Part shown: positions 33,395-45,019 of the stretch, piece after piece
How the letters are laid out: each line of letters begins with the position of its first letter
Numbering within the stretch: the first letter of the stretch is position 1
Assembly (NCBI GenBank): GCA_003508835.1
Contig: PUFA01000225.1
Coordinates: 2,480,001-2,544,000 of the forward strand
Length of the DNA: 64,000 nucleotides
Source of the DNA: Eonycteris spelaea
Taxonomy: Eukaryota; Chordata; Mammalia; Chiroptera; Pteropodidae
Direction: 5' to 3'
The notes under the pieces: model-generated
Database searches by the model: none
What the model was told of the DNA's origin: nothing
The model's input: only the letters and a program-made list of their open reading frames with translations
Program-made: the position numbers and the translations under genes

Positions 33395-33872
33395 TCATGC
33401 GATAGTCTTAGAGACTTTGACACTCCTCCCATTGAGAAGCGATTTCCACGTCTTTTTCCTTTGACATTGGGCAGACGTGACAGAAGTAATGCTGTGACTT
33501 CCAAGGCTGTCACCAGCACATTCATCCTTGAAGTTTTCAGCCAGAATGTCAGCGGTCTGATTACCCCGAGGCCTCCATGCCAGGAGCAACCTGAATCAGG
33601 GCAAGCAGGAGAGCACAGGGAGTGGTCCTGTGACTGCGTGAAGAGAGCGACTTACCCTGCCAGCTCCAAACTGTTCAGATCCCCACTGTTCCAGCTCTAG
33701 CCAGTTGACTGCAGTCGTATAAGAGATCCCAAGCCACAACTGTTCAGTCAACCCCTACTCAAATTCTTGAGCCACAGAAAAAGTGAGGGGTAGTAAAAAA
33801 ATACTGTTGCTATAAATCATTAAATTTTAAAGTGATCTGTTATGCGGTGACAGATAACCGGAACATTTGCGT
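33395..33872 (+). mobile_element. MaLR/ERVL-like LTR, degraded
   Basis: The text 'gacagaagtaatgctgtgac', 'gatcccaagccacaactgtt' and the 3' end 'gttatgcggtgacagataac' match the expected order of an old LTR of this class. Confidence 0.55.
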
Positions 33873-34417
33873 TTGAAAATCGTGCTCCCTACAGGGTCCT
33901 CAGTCTTGACTGGCCTCCCTTCTACTCTTACCTGCTCAAGACTTTGACCCTGTAATCCTCCTAATCCTAAATAGGATTTAGGACAGGTCTTCTTGGCATG
34001 TAAATTGCCTCAGTTCCCTTCCTTTGTTTTGAGATTTAGGAGAGTTTAGCTAAAGCTGGGATTATCCCTGATGGCTCTTCTAGTCTTGAGCCACCTGTGT
34101 TTTACTGGGTTAATTGAGAGATGAGAAGAGTACACGTAAAAGTTATGCCAGATACAGAGACAAAACATAACACTGACCGTAAGGTATTTACAATCTAGTG
34201 TTTTTTTAAAAGTCAAACAGTGATGAATGCTCTGTTTGGGAAACTTCAGTGACTCCATGTTAGTGCTAAGTAGAATGATCCTTTCATTTATTATACAAAT
34301 TAAAACAGTTTTGAAAGTGAAAGGGGCACCATTACTAAGCATCTTGGAAAACCAGGCGTGAACTAGAACTGCCCCCACCCCCACAAACCTGCATGCGTGG
34401 TCTCCATAGCTACAGAA

Positions 34418-34461
<44 letters not shown>

Positions 34462-34689
34462 AGAACCGTAATACCTCTTATTCGTTTTCATACTCACTTA
34501 GCTAAACTACAACTTTGAACACTACTGTCCTACTACTCACTCTGCATCTACTCCCGTACAGCTGAGCACAGCGTGGAGCAACACACAGCTATGCTGACTG
34601 GGCTGCTTTAAATTGATGTCCACTCATCTCTTGTAACCCTTAATGCTGCAGAGCAATTGTGCCATATTTCCCCCCCTCGTGGGCACTTT
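33873..34689. other. Unassigned sequence with a (TA)n tract
   Basis: No gene recognised. (TA)19-20 lies at 34421-34458. The 112-codon minus frame (34046-34384) has no features. Confidence 0.45.
34421..34458. repeat. (TA)n microsatellite
   Basis: About 19 uninterrupted TA units. Such runs can extrude cruciforms and are replication-fragile. Confidence 0.95.
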
Positions 34690-36177
34690 CACATCTCCTC
34701 CCGAACTTCACTTCCTCCTCCATCTTCACTATGAGTTGAAGTCCTTTCCCCACGTACCCAGCTCCCTGCTCCTGGGCCATGTGCTCTGCCTCCTCTCCTG
34801 CGGTGGCGGAGACTCTGCCTGTGCTCCTTGCTGAGAGCACCCCTCCACTTACAGATGCATCTGCTCTACTCTCACCCACTCAAGGTTTTACCCCAGCAGC
34901 TCTCCCCTCTGCCTCCTCTGCTTTATTGATGTTTTCCTCTCATCATTTTTTTTAGTACACAAACATGCTGTTATATCTCCCATCTTTAACAAAAAATCCT
35001 CTCTTGACTCCATTTTCCCCTTCCATGTGACTCCTAGTCCCTTCACACAAAATTATTCGAAAGAACATTCAGTCTGCAATTTCTCTCCTTTCATTTTATC
35101 TTCAACCCACTTGGATGAGGATTTTATCTTCATTTACTCCACTGCTCCTGTCATGGTAGCTAATGAACCCTGTATGCTACATCCAATTGACATTTCCCAC
35201 CCTCTTAGCAGCAGTTGACAGTAAGTCTTCCTTGAAAGACATCTTCACTTGGCTTATAGGACAATGCTCTCACTTGGCTTGGAGGCTTCCTCTCTGGCCA
35301 CCCTTTTATAGTCCTGTTTGTTGGTCCCCACCCCTAGTCCCAAATGTTGCAGTGCCCTGGGGCTCAGTACCTAGGCCACACAGCTTTCTATTTGCACTCA
35401 CTCCTTAGGGGACTTTATCTAAACTCAGAGCTTTAAATTCCACCTGTATCTGATGATTCCCCAATTTATATCTCTAACTTGAACCTCTTTCTAGAACTCC
35501 AGCCTTGGTTGTCAAATTGTTTACTCAACATCTCCTCCTGGATCTCTAATAGACACTTCAAATTTAACATGTCCCAAATTGAATGCCTGATATTTACCCC
35601 AAACCGCTCCTTCTTCAGTCTTACCAAACAAAGATAAATGACTTCATTCTTGCAGTTACTTGGACAGAAAAATCTTGTTGTTATCTTTGACTCCTCTTCC
35701 TCTCACATCCCACAGACAATCTATCAGCAAATCCTATTTGTTGTACCTTCAAAATGTTTTCAGAATTAAACCACCATCATCTCTCACCTCCTAACCATCA
35801 CCTCTTACCACCATCTCTCACCTCCTGTCTTCCTGTTCCTGCCCTTACTTCCCTTTGGTTTATTCTCGACATAGCAATCAGATACATTCTGTTAAATGCT
35901 CAATCATGTCATGTCACTTCTTTGCTCAAAACTTGTATTTTACTTAGTTAGGGTAAAGATAAAAATGTCTGCCTCCCCTAATTACCTGTTTGGCCATCTT
36001 CCTTTCCTCTCTTTCTCATGTACTCTGCTCCAGCTTATTGCACCCTGCCATGTATATTTGCTCATGTTGTTCCATGAGCAAATGATCTTCCCCCAGATAT
36101 CCTAGTGGCTACTTCCCTCACTTCTGTCAAGGGTTAATCCAAAGGTAATTTTCTTAATGAAGACTTTCTTTGTCATT
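34690..36177 (+). repeat. L2 LINE, ORF2 end (segment 1)
   Basis: Long, well-aligned L2: 'cacaaacatgctgttatatc' (34958), 'gcagcagttgacagtaagtc', 'gtgccctggggctcagtacc', 'gatctctaatagacacttca' and 'cttcccccagatatcctagt' follow the L2 ORF2 C-terminal region in order. Frames are broken. It is split at 36178 by an LTR and resumes at 36607. Frames at 35027-35408 and 35754-36105 are remnants of L2 ORF2. Confidence 0.9.
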
Positions 36178-36606
36178 GTGGTAGCTGGCCTCCAAAATGG
36201 CCCCTAATGATCCCCATGTCCTGATAGTCACAATCTTGGGTTTTCCTATTGTCTCCTCCCACAGTGTACCACGCTTGGTTCATGTGATGGCCAAAGTGAT
36301 GGTACGTATGCCAGTTCTGAGATTAGGTTAGAAAAGCCTGCAGCTTCCAGCTTGAATCATCCTCTCTAGGGAAAGCAAATTGCCATGTCATGAACAGTCC
36401 TACATAGACTGAGGCCTTACCTAGAGCATGTGAGTTGCCCATGGAAGTATATAGCCAAGATATTGGCTATAACTTCATGAAAGATCTGGAGCCAGAACCA
36501 CTCCAGTGGAGCCACTTTGTCTTCTTTACCCTCAGAAACTCTGAGGTAGTATTGTCCTCAGCCGTTAAGGTTTTGAATAATTTGTTATACAGTAATAAAT
36601 ACTCCT
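36178..36606 (+). mobile_element. MaLR-like solo LTR inside L2
   Basis: The text 'gtagctggcctccaaaatgg', 'cccctaatgatccccatgtc', 'accctcagaaactctgaggt' and '...tacagtaataaata' places it in the 8.8 kb family. It interrupts a single L2 cleanly. Confidence 0.8.
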
Positions 36607-36860
36607 GACATCATATCTAAACCCATTCCCAAACACATCACATCAACTTTACTGCTTTATTTTTTCCTTCTTAGCATTGACTACAATCTAATATACTATA
36701 TATTTTGTTTTTCTCTCTCCTCAATTAGGATGAAAACTTCTGGTGCACAGGGATTTTTGCCTCTTTTCTTTACTGCCATATCTCCAGCACGTAGAGTCTG
36801 GCACATAGTGGGTGCTCAACAAATATTTGTCAAATGAATATAAATGAATTAATGAATCTG
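36607..36860 (+). repeat. L2 LINE 3' end (segment 2)
   Basis: Resumes the L2: 'tgactacaatctaatatact', then 'ggcacatagtgggtgctcaa' and 'caaatatttgtcaaatgaat', the canonical L2 3' terminus. Confidence 0.9.
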
Positions 36861-37539
36861 ATTTCAGCCTTCTGTCTGAAATTCTCCTACATAAATTCAG
36901 TTATAATCCTAGGCATTTACACACAGTTCTCCAAGTATTATTTTTATCTAAAACCTGTATAGTCAGTTCTGCTATAACATGATATATGCGCTCCTAAACG
37001 TCACCACCACTACGTAAAAGTCATGCTATAAAAACAGCAGGTCTTATGCAAAAAATGGGGTTAAAGGTCACAATCCTCAACAACTTTGTCAGTAACAATA
37101 ACAACATGAGACAGGAACCTGATAAAATGGTAGCAGAGTTCACACACGTTAAATGGTTAAAAAACAAATAAGTACTACAATAAATATGGCACCATACCTT
37201 GAATTGGGCCTGACTTTTACATATGGAAGTGGAGTTTGAAGGGTGTAGCTTATGAGTTACTGCAGAGAGGTGGAAGTAGGGTTATGAGATTGGAAAGGAC
37301 GTCACAACACCAGATACGGATGGGTATGATTATAACGCTCTGAACTTAGGTAGGGGCGGACATCTGAGGGTGTGCTTGTGTAGACTCCACAGAGTCCTAC
37401 CCTCTCTGGCACATTTTTTTTCCCCATTCACCTAATGTTTCTCAGGGCAACATCAAGCATAAGCAAGTGCAGAATTCACATTATGTTTAACTCACAGTGC
37501 TCCCAAATATATGAAACAAATTCGTGTTTTTTTTAAAAG
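36861..37539. other. Unassigned; possible DNA-transposon remnant
   Basis: The opening at 36960-37030 ('ctgctataacatgatatatg', 'aaaagtcatgctataaaaac') recalls Tigger/MER-type termini, but the rest matches nothing I know. No gene. Confidence 0.3.
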
Positions 37540-37915
37540 TCTTCTAGCAGAACTGCCTGTATCTTTGTTTATATCATTTCCCAAGGCCATAATTTGTCTT
37601 TATCCTGTTTGTCTGGCCAATGCCACCTTTGCTTCAAGGTCTAACTTCCATTGCCTCTCGTTACCTACATAGACTTTATCTTCTTTGAACATTCTATGCT
37701 TCCTTCCTCACTTCCGTTTTATTGTCATCTCGATATCTCATAATATCAGTTTGTTCCACAACATGTGATTATGTTGATCTCTCCAACTAGCTGCAAACTA
37801 CTTGAGACAGGGGTAGCCTCCACCTGTTGTATCCCTTTGTGATCTCCCTGTACTCATCCTAGGATTGTGTCTTGCATACTCTGCGTGTTGAAAAATTATT
37901 GGTTGATTTGCTTTT
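37540..37915 (+). repeat. L2/CR1-like LINE 3' fragment
   Basis: The text 'aactacttgagacaggggta', 'gtatccctttgtgatctccc' and 'tgcgtgttgaaaaattattg' resemble a CR1/L2-type 3' UTR, heavily diverged. Confidence 0.4.
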
Positions 37916-38783
37916 AACTCTGAGGTAGGAGTAGATGAGGGCTCTTACATGTCAAAGCTAGGAGCCTAATAAAGGTAACAGGTCACTCACGGAAAAAGCT
38001 CAGACCAGGAATGAGTAGAAGAAACCAAGACCTGAGAGTGTAGATAAATATGGTGCCAAGCAGGTAATGAGTTTCATGAAAGGTGCAGAGTTCGATGACC
38101 AGAGCTTAATCAGTTTAATCAGGGACTTAATCCTAGAATGCCTGAGTTTTAAAAAATATTTTGAAGAAAGGAAAGATAATTTTGACTCAGAATTTAAAAC
38201 TTCTTACCTAGGTGTCCTTGGTATTGGACACCTAGTCTAGTATCACAGCCTAAATTACTACCTTCTAAATTACTAGCAGGCAGAGTCACAAAATACATGA
38301 TAAGAATGATTTAGACACAAAAGTTAAGGGTTAAGAAAGAAAGTAGAGCAACTTTGGTGCCTCAGTGATGGCACATCGATCTGAGAAGCAAATATGGGTC
38401 TGGCCACACCATTGCTCATTCCAGGAGGCATCGTTCAGATGGCAGTCTCCCTGAACCTCCCGTACGCTCCCTGGAAATGAGTCTTTAGAAGGGAAACCCA
38501 CCTGCTTCCAGCTGTCCATCAGATGGGGAAGAGGATATCTGGGCAGGGAGGGTGGAGATAGTGCATAATACCAGAACTCGGGTTTAATTAGGGTCTATGG
38601 CAAAACAAACAAAAAAACCCCTGCATTATTAACTCTAAAATAAGACTCAAGTTTATAGTTATTTTACGTGTGCCTTACATGTTCATCACAGGAGCTGAAA
38701 TCCCTTCTCCACCTTCCACAATTCATAAGGCTCTCACCCTCCCTTCACCTCCCTCAAGAGCCCGAAGGTCCTTGCATTTTCCT
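37916..38783. other. Unassigned sequence
   Basis: No repeat or exon recognised. A short near-repeat of 'aggtgtccttggtattggacacctag' type at 38210-38236 forms an imperfect palindrome (AGGTGTCC...GGACACCT). Confidence 0.45.
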
Positions 38784-39334
38784 AATATGGGAGAGGAAAA
38801 ACTGTTTTCCTCTACTCATCTTAGGTTAATTGGCTAGGCCCTGTAAATTAGACCGATAAAAGATTAACAGAAACGTGCAGCCACATACACATGGGAGCAA
38901 TCAGTGGTGGATAACTCAAATGGATGGTTGGAACTTGGGCTTATATAGCATCTTAACAATAAATTTTTAGAGAAGTAACAAGACAAGAGAAAAGGACTGA
39001 GTTTCTAAGGCTGCAGCAACTGGTGGGAAGGTAAATATATGGGAACACTAATGAACAGTATGGCTCGTTTCAGTAGTTTGTTATGTAGATTCCTTCCGTT
39101 CAGTCTCTAGGCTGACGAGGGTTCAGAGTTGTCTCCAGTGATTTACCTCTGTCCTTCCTGATAGAGCAGGGAGGAGGAACACTTTTATAAATTTATGTCC
39201 TGCTTTTAGGCAAATAGGGGGAGAGCAGAGAGTTTCTTTTGTGTCTGCTTCTTCTCAATTGTCTTCAACTCAAAATAATCCTTTTGCCAAAGTGGCATAT
39301 TTTGGGGTGGCATATTCTGCTACTTTCACTAACA
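38784..39334 (-). mobile_element. Class I ERV-type solo LTR (antisense)
   Basis: Full-length relative of the 29.9 kb LTR: 'atatgggagaggaaaaactg' on the left, 'gcttatatagcatcttaaca' and 'gagaagtaacaagacaagag' inside, and 'ggggtggcatattctgctac' on the right. About 550 bp, longer than the 29.9 kb copy, which lacks some U3 sequence. Confidence 0.75.
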
Positions 39335-40604
39335 TTCTGTGAGTAGGTCACCTGACTCCCATCCCAGCTTATCCCTGCAGCGACTCAATGTCCACTTTGT
39401 GGAACTTCCTTGGGAACTTGGAGCCACTGCATGGGACTAGCTGTCCTTATCCTACAGGATCTTTCCCAGACTCTGGAAGACAATGCCATCCTCTGTGCCC
39501 ACTGACACCCTGTGTGTGTTGGCCAGAGGAACTTGCCATATATCAGAGATAGCTGGTCTGGGATGATTAGGTCTTGTCAGAAGACACACATGAACATGCC
39601 AAAGGGGTGAGAGAACATATGAAGCTCTTGTTATCCCAGAACTGCCCAATGCCTGCTGCTCTGTGGAGTAGGAGAGCTAAGAACCCTGTGTTGAGTGTTA
39701 CAACACAATGATAACACCGTTATCCCTATCTTCTGTTGCTGAGAATTCAGGACAAATTATAAATGTGCTAAATGGTTGTCCACCCCAAACTTTAATATTC
39801 TCTTCTCTGCCCTCCCCAAATTTTGGGAGTGAGGGTGGAAGATATCTGAGATAAATTGCCTGGGAGGAGTCAGAGGGAAACTTCTGAAAAGCTGATTTTC
39901 CAGTTTGACTGGTCAGTAAATTGCGTGCAAGCCCCAGCCTCTCTCCCCTCCTCCAAAAACATGACTGCCCACAGATCAGAAATTACACTGCTGTTCATTT
40001 CACTGAAGGGAATTGAGTGCTTTAACAGAGGAAGACAGTCAAATAAACACTCTGCAACTGTTTGTAAATCTGTTTAGATGGTTGAGCACACAGGAGTCAA
40101 GATGCTCTTTACATAAGATGATAAAACTTAACATATTAGGATTAAAAGAACCACTTGAATAATGCTTTTAATAAGTAGGCACCAACAAAGGTGTTTTGTT
40201 TTTTTCTCTAACCTATAGGAAAAAAAAGAATTTGATTTTAGTCACAAAAATTTGACTTTATTCATTTGTAAGTCCCCCCCCCCCACCAAGTTGGGAAGAT
40301 GCACCGTTGTCTGAACAACAACAGCAAAGTCTTTCAGTCTAAGAAAAGAATTTTGAGTTGGGATAATCATAATGGTCTTGAGTACCCATCCCGGTCTGGG
40401 AATTACTTTGAGTCGTAGAACATGCAGCAGCCCCACAGGGCTCACTGCTCTTGTCCTGTTTGCACTAAGGACATCGAGGAAAAAAAGAGATGTTACCATC
40501 TCTACTTGGAAGGAATAATGCGATTCCGTGTGTCCTCTGCTGTGAGGCCCTTCCAAGCCCTTCAGCCTACCCTGTGCAGGCCTAGAGGCCTCTCCTGCTT
40601 TCCC
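39335..40604. other. Unassigned sequence
   Basis: No repeat or gene recognised. A C-run sits at 40276-40285 and an A-run at 40219. The 134-codon minus frame (40242-40646) runs into the MLT1 LTR and has no domain. Confidence 0.45.
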
Positions 40605-40972
40605 ATCATTAAGGATCGTTTTAATCAGCTTGAGCCTCCATAACAAAATACTGTAGACTGGGTGGCTTAGATGGAATTACTGTTTCACAGTTCTGGAAGC
40701 TGTGAAGTCCCAGGTCAAGGTCCAGTAGGGTCAATCTGGTAAGAATTCTCTTCCTGGCTTGTAGATAGCTACCATTTCACTGTATCCTCACATGGTGGGG
40801 GAGAGAGAGTGAGCTCTCTGGCGTCTCCTCTTATAGGACACTAAGTCTATCAGGCCCTACTGTTATGATCTTGATTATTTCCTTACTCCAAATACAGTTA
40901 TATTGGGAGTTAGGGCTTCAACATATGACTTTGGGGGGGGGGCACAATTTAATCCATACATAGCATTTTTGT
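40605..40972 (-). mobile_element. MLT1/MST-type LTR (antisense)
   Basis: Contains 'actgtagactgggtggctta', 'tgtttcacagttctggaagc' and 'ggagttagggcttcaacata'. It is the left flank of MaLR internal sequence. Confidence 0.75.
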
Positions 40973-42255
40973 ACTGCTTTCCCCAACCCTGATTTATGCC
41001 CTATTGCATGTGAAATACATTCACTTCACTTTAACAGCCCCCAAAAGTCTCAATCCAGTGTCAACACTCAAGGCTAAGATCCCACCTGAATATCATCTAA
41101 ATCATGTATGTGTGACATTTGAGATACATTTATTCTGAGGCAAAATTCCTCTCCAATTGTGAACCTGTGAAACCAGACAAGTTATGCACTTCCTAATTAC
41201 AATAATGGACTGGCATAGGCTAGATAGTCCCACTCCAAGTGGGAGAAATCTGAAGGAAGAAATGGGCAATGGGTTCCGAGTAAGTCCAAAACCTAGAAAG
41301 GCAAATTTTATTACATCTTAAGGCTGGAGAATAATCCTCTTTGGTTCAATGCCCTGCCTTCAGGACCCACTGAAACAGTGGTACCACCCAGAGTTCTGCG
41401 AGTTGGGATCCTGCCCCTAAGGCTCTGGGCAGCCCTGCCCCCTTCAGTCAGGTTGCAACCAAAGCAATGGTCCCACCCTTTGAAACCAAGGAGACAGCCC
41501 TGATGAACTCTGAATTACTAGAGGGGTCATTCTTCTCTTTTCTTGAAGAATAGCACATATTTACAGCTGAATAGCTCTATGGTCCTGTTCTATAGGATCT
41601 AAAAAGTCCACATCCCTCCTTTATTTCACCTTGTTTTCTCTGTCCCCTTAGTTCACACTGGCAGTGTCTTTGCTGATATAACCACATCTACATTCCTGGC
41701 CTCTACTGAGATGGCTGATTAAGACCACGAATTGCACCCATGATCTCTTAATCAAGTGGTTGTTTAGCCATACCCTTAGGGTTCTCATCAGATCAAGCTT
41801 TCTCATTTTTTTACAATATGAGTAGTTGATAATTTTCTAAATCTTCCCATTCTGGTTCTTTTTTGCGTAATAACTCTTCCTTCAATCTTTCTCTTTGCTT
41901 TCACATTATACTGTGAGAACCAGGAGGAACCAAGCTACTCCTTCAATACTTCACTTGGAAATCTCTTCACCTAAATATCCAATTTTATTGCTCACAATTT
42001 CTACCTTCCACAAAATACCAGAACACAGTTCAGCAAAGTTCTTTTCCTCTTTATAATAAGGTTCATCTTTCCTCCAGTTTCTAGTAACACCATCCTCATT
42101 TCCATTTGAGATCACACTAGATTCGCCCTTAAGATTCATATTTCTAGCACACATGTCAAAAATCTGTCATCCTCTACCCAGTTCCCAGTTCCAAAGTCAT
42201 TTCCACAAGTTTAGGTATTTGTTATAGCAACACCCCATTTCTTGGTATTAAAATC
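40973..42255 (-). mobile_element. ERVL-MaLR internal region (antisense)
   Basis: Reads as complement MaLR internal sequence: 'ctccaagtgggagaaatctg' (41233), 'ttgggatcctgcccctaagg' and, just before the right LTR, 'acccagttcccagttccaaa' with 'tagcaacaccccatttcttg'. MaLR internal regions are non-coding relics. No intact frame exists; the 67-codon frame at 41951-42154 is a chance. Confidence 0.7.
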
Positions 42256-42716
42256 TGTATTAGTCAGGGTTCTCCAGAAGAACAGAAATTTAGCATAAAG
42301 AATTGGCTTACATGTTTATAAGTCTTAATATCTGCAGTCATTGAGCTGGAGACCCAGGAGAGCTCTAGTCCAAGTTTGAAGTCCTGAGACCCAGGAGAGT
42401 GGATGGTATATTTAGTCCAAAAACTGGCAGGCCTAAGACCCAGGAAGAGCTGACGTTTCAGTTTGAGTCATAAGATAGAAGATCAATGTCCCAGCTCAGC
42501 AGTCAGGCAGGCAGAGTGTCCTCTTATTCTGGCTTTTTGTTTTAGTCAGGTCTTCTTCATTGAATGAGGCCCACCTACATTGGGAAGGGCCTCAGTCTAC
42601 CACTTCAAGTGTATTTTCATCTAGAAATACCTTCACAGACACACCCAGTACAATGTTTGACCAAATGTTTTGGTATCTGTGTCCCAGTCCAGTTGATTCC
42701 TAAATTGCCCATCACA
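42256..42716 (-). mobile_element. MaLR-class LTR (antisense), 5' LTR side
   Basis: Starts 'tgtattagtcagggttctcc', contains 'gctgacgtttcagtttgagt' and 'tgaatgaggcccacctacat', and ends 'aaattgcccatcaca'. It abuts the MaLR internal region where its 5' LTR should be, but it is not the same LTR type as the one at 40605. Confidence 0.75.
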
Positions 42717-43044
42717 GGAATCATCCAGGGGAGGGGGGAGGGGTGTCTCATAATGGATGACTTAATCCTTTCCCTCAACAAGCTTTGATGGATCATATAC
42801 CAGGTGTAAGGTCCCACTCCTGAGGCTCTTTGAGTGCCAATTTAATTCTGTTCAATCTGACTTGCTTCCAACTGTGGAATAGCTGGTTAACGCAGATGGT
42901 AAGCCCATCTTTACAGAGGTATTCCTGTAGATGCCATCTGGATGGCCTGGTCTGGCTCACAGTTTCTATGACTCTAGGTTCTCGATGGCAATACTGTTAT
43001 GAAATGGGCAGGAGTTATGGGGAGGCAGGGAGGGAGAAGCTGTA
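42717..43044. other. Unassigned sequence
   Basis: No feature recognised apart from a GGGAGGGG patch at 42730. Confidence 0.4.
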
Positions 43045-43205
43045 CTAGTATCAAGGACTCTATGAATTACTTGGGGAGCTTGTTAAAATGCAGGTTCTGA
43101 TTCAGAAGCTATGGTGTGAAGCCTTAGATTGTGCATTTCTACTGAACTTCCAGGTGATGCTACTGCTGCTGGTCCAGGGACCACACTTTGAGTAGCAAGG
43201 TACCA
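43045..43205 (+). mobile_element. MER5A (hAT-Charlie) MITE
   Basis: The text 'ggggagcttgttaaaatgca', 'ggttctgattcagaagctat' and 'gtccagggaccacactttga' is diagnostic for MER5A. Non-coding, about full length, with degraded ends. Confidence 0.85.
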
Positions 43206-44240
43206 GATGAGCTTTAAGATCCCTGCTGATTCTCCAAATTTGGCCCAATTCAGCAAGTGTTCATTGAGAACTTATTATATACAATGATGCTATGAGGTAG
43301 CCAATAAAGGTATAAAATGTGTTTCCTGCCTTCTAAGAGCTGCTTATATGGGGAAAGTTGAACAGATGGTCACACATTCCACAAATTAAGTGACGGCTCA
43401 AGCTCTGAGTATCTATCAAGTCTCTTAGGAAGGCATTCTCCCTGACATTTTTATATCAATGCCTTCTCAAAGAGTTTAATATTTTTGAAGAAGCCAGAGA
43501 TCTGAAATGAGTTTAGCCACTTAGAAAAATAACCTGAACAGAAGAATAAGAATAATAACAAGATCAGTTAGATGAAAAAGTATAGGGTTCTTTCTAATCC
43601 CATGGGGGCAGCCGTAGTGGGCTACAACCTTGGGGAAACTAAGAGCACACAGCCTTGTGAACGAGGTAGCCCTGGAAAAGGACACCTTTGACCCAATAGT
43701 CTACAGTCAGTTTCTCTAGGAAGAAGAGATACTTAGTGGGGACTGGCTAACACTATGGACAAGGGTCAGACCATCAGGCCTACAGAAAGGCCAGTGCTAC
43801 CAGTCTTTACGAGATCATCCTGATCTCTTAGGCTCAACTTGGAGTGGGAGAGGTGGGGGCAAGGAGCTTGAGAGCTAGTCAGGAACTGATAAAACTGAAC
43901 AAAGATGGGAGAAAGCAGTGGCTCTGAGGGTGGCATAGGGAGCACTTGCTGGCACAGAGAAGGAAAGCAGGATGGGACCCTTTTGGCCTTGGCTATTAAA
44001 TGAACAGCTGGCCACAAGAGGCAAAACACTTGCCGAGTAGGCCTTTTTATCGTGAATAGCTAGGGTTAAGCTTGTGATTGCTGGTGATGGCAGAATTCAC
44101 TTCCTTGAACGATCCTCCCTCAATATTTTTGAGTCTCCCTACGTACCCCAATTCTCCACTCTTTTTTTCCATGGAGATCCTAGTAAGGTTGAGGGCAACT
44201 GGAAGGCCTGATAGAGACCCTCCCTGTTTGGTCTCCTCCC
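43206..44240. other. Unassigned; possible antisense L2 tail at the left
   Basis: At 43250-43345, 'aagtgttcattgagaactta' could be a reverse L2 3' end. The rest holds nothing I recognise. The 87-codon minus frame (43766-44029) is unsupported. Confidence 0.4.
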
Positions 44241-44252
44241 AACACACACACA

Positions 44253-44292
<40 letters not shown>

Positions 44293-44300
44293 GCTCGCGC
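44241..44300. repeat. (CA)n plus GCGCTCGCGC, Z-DNA-prone tract
   Basis: Two CA runs (one CC interruption at 44259-44260) total about 50 bp, followed directly by GCGCTCGCGC. This is almost continuous purine/pyrimidine alternation ending in CpG steps, the most Z-prone dinucleotides. Confidence 0.85.
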
Positions 44301-44988
44301 AACCCTAACCAGGCCAGTGACTTGAGCTCAGAATGCCTGGAGCTGGTGGGGGTTGGAAACAGAGGAGGGGGAGGGAAGGAAGAGGGGAATCAAACAGAAA
44401 CCTTCTCATCTTTCTATCAGCAGCCATGCAAGGAATATTGTTCAGCATGGCACAAAAGCGGCACTGAAAATAGCTGCAGCCAGAGCGGGGCTGCCAACCA
44501 CTGCCTGAGATAACGTCTACTTGGAGACACTGGTGTCTTTGTGGGGCTGTCAGTGTCCCTATTGTTCCAGAGCCTATTGCCTGGGGAATATTGTTCCCAG
44601 CTTTTGTCTCCCCCGGTTCACTTTTGTTTGCCTTTACTTACCATTTCATTCCCGCTCTCTTTGTGCTCTCCCATCCCCTCCTTTGTCTCTCCCTCTCTAA
44701 GCCGCCTGTGGCTGTGGATTGGTGCCCAGGGAGACAATAGGCCCTACCCCCTCCCAACCTGCCACCTCACCCCGAACCGTGGTGAACTACACACAATGCA
44801 TGGTTCCACTCCTCTCTCACCCAAGTGCACCCAAGATGTCCCAAAGGTGGAAGCGCCTTCAGGGAGGGTGGGCTCCAAGCTGCCCACTCCCCTCTCGGTA
44901 ACAGAAGGAAAGGCCGGGAGAATATGTGGTTCCCAGAGGAAGTCTGAAATGCTTAGAATGGGTCCCTGCCTCTTTCTGGATCTCGCTC

Positions 44989-45019
<31 letters not shown>

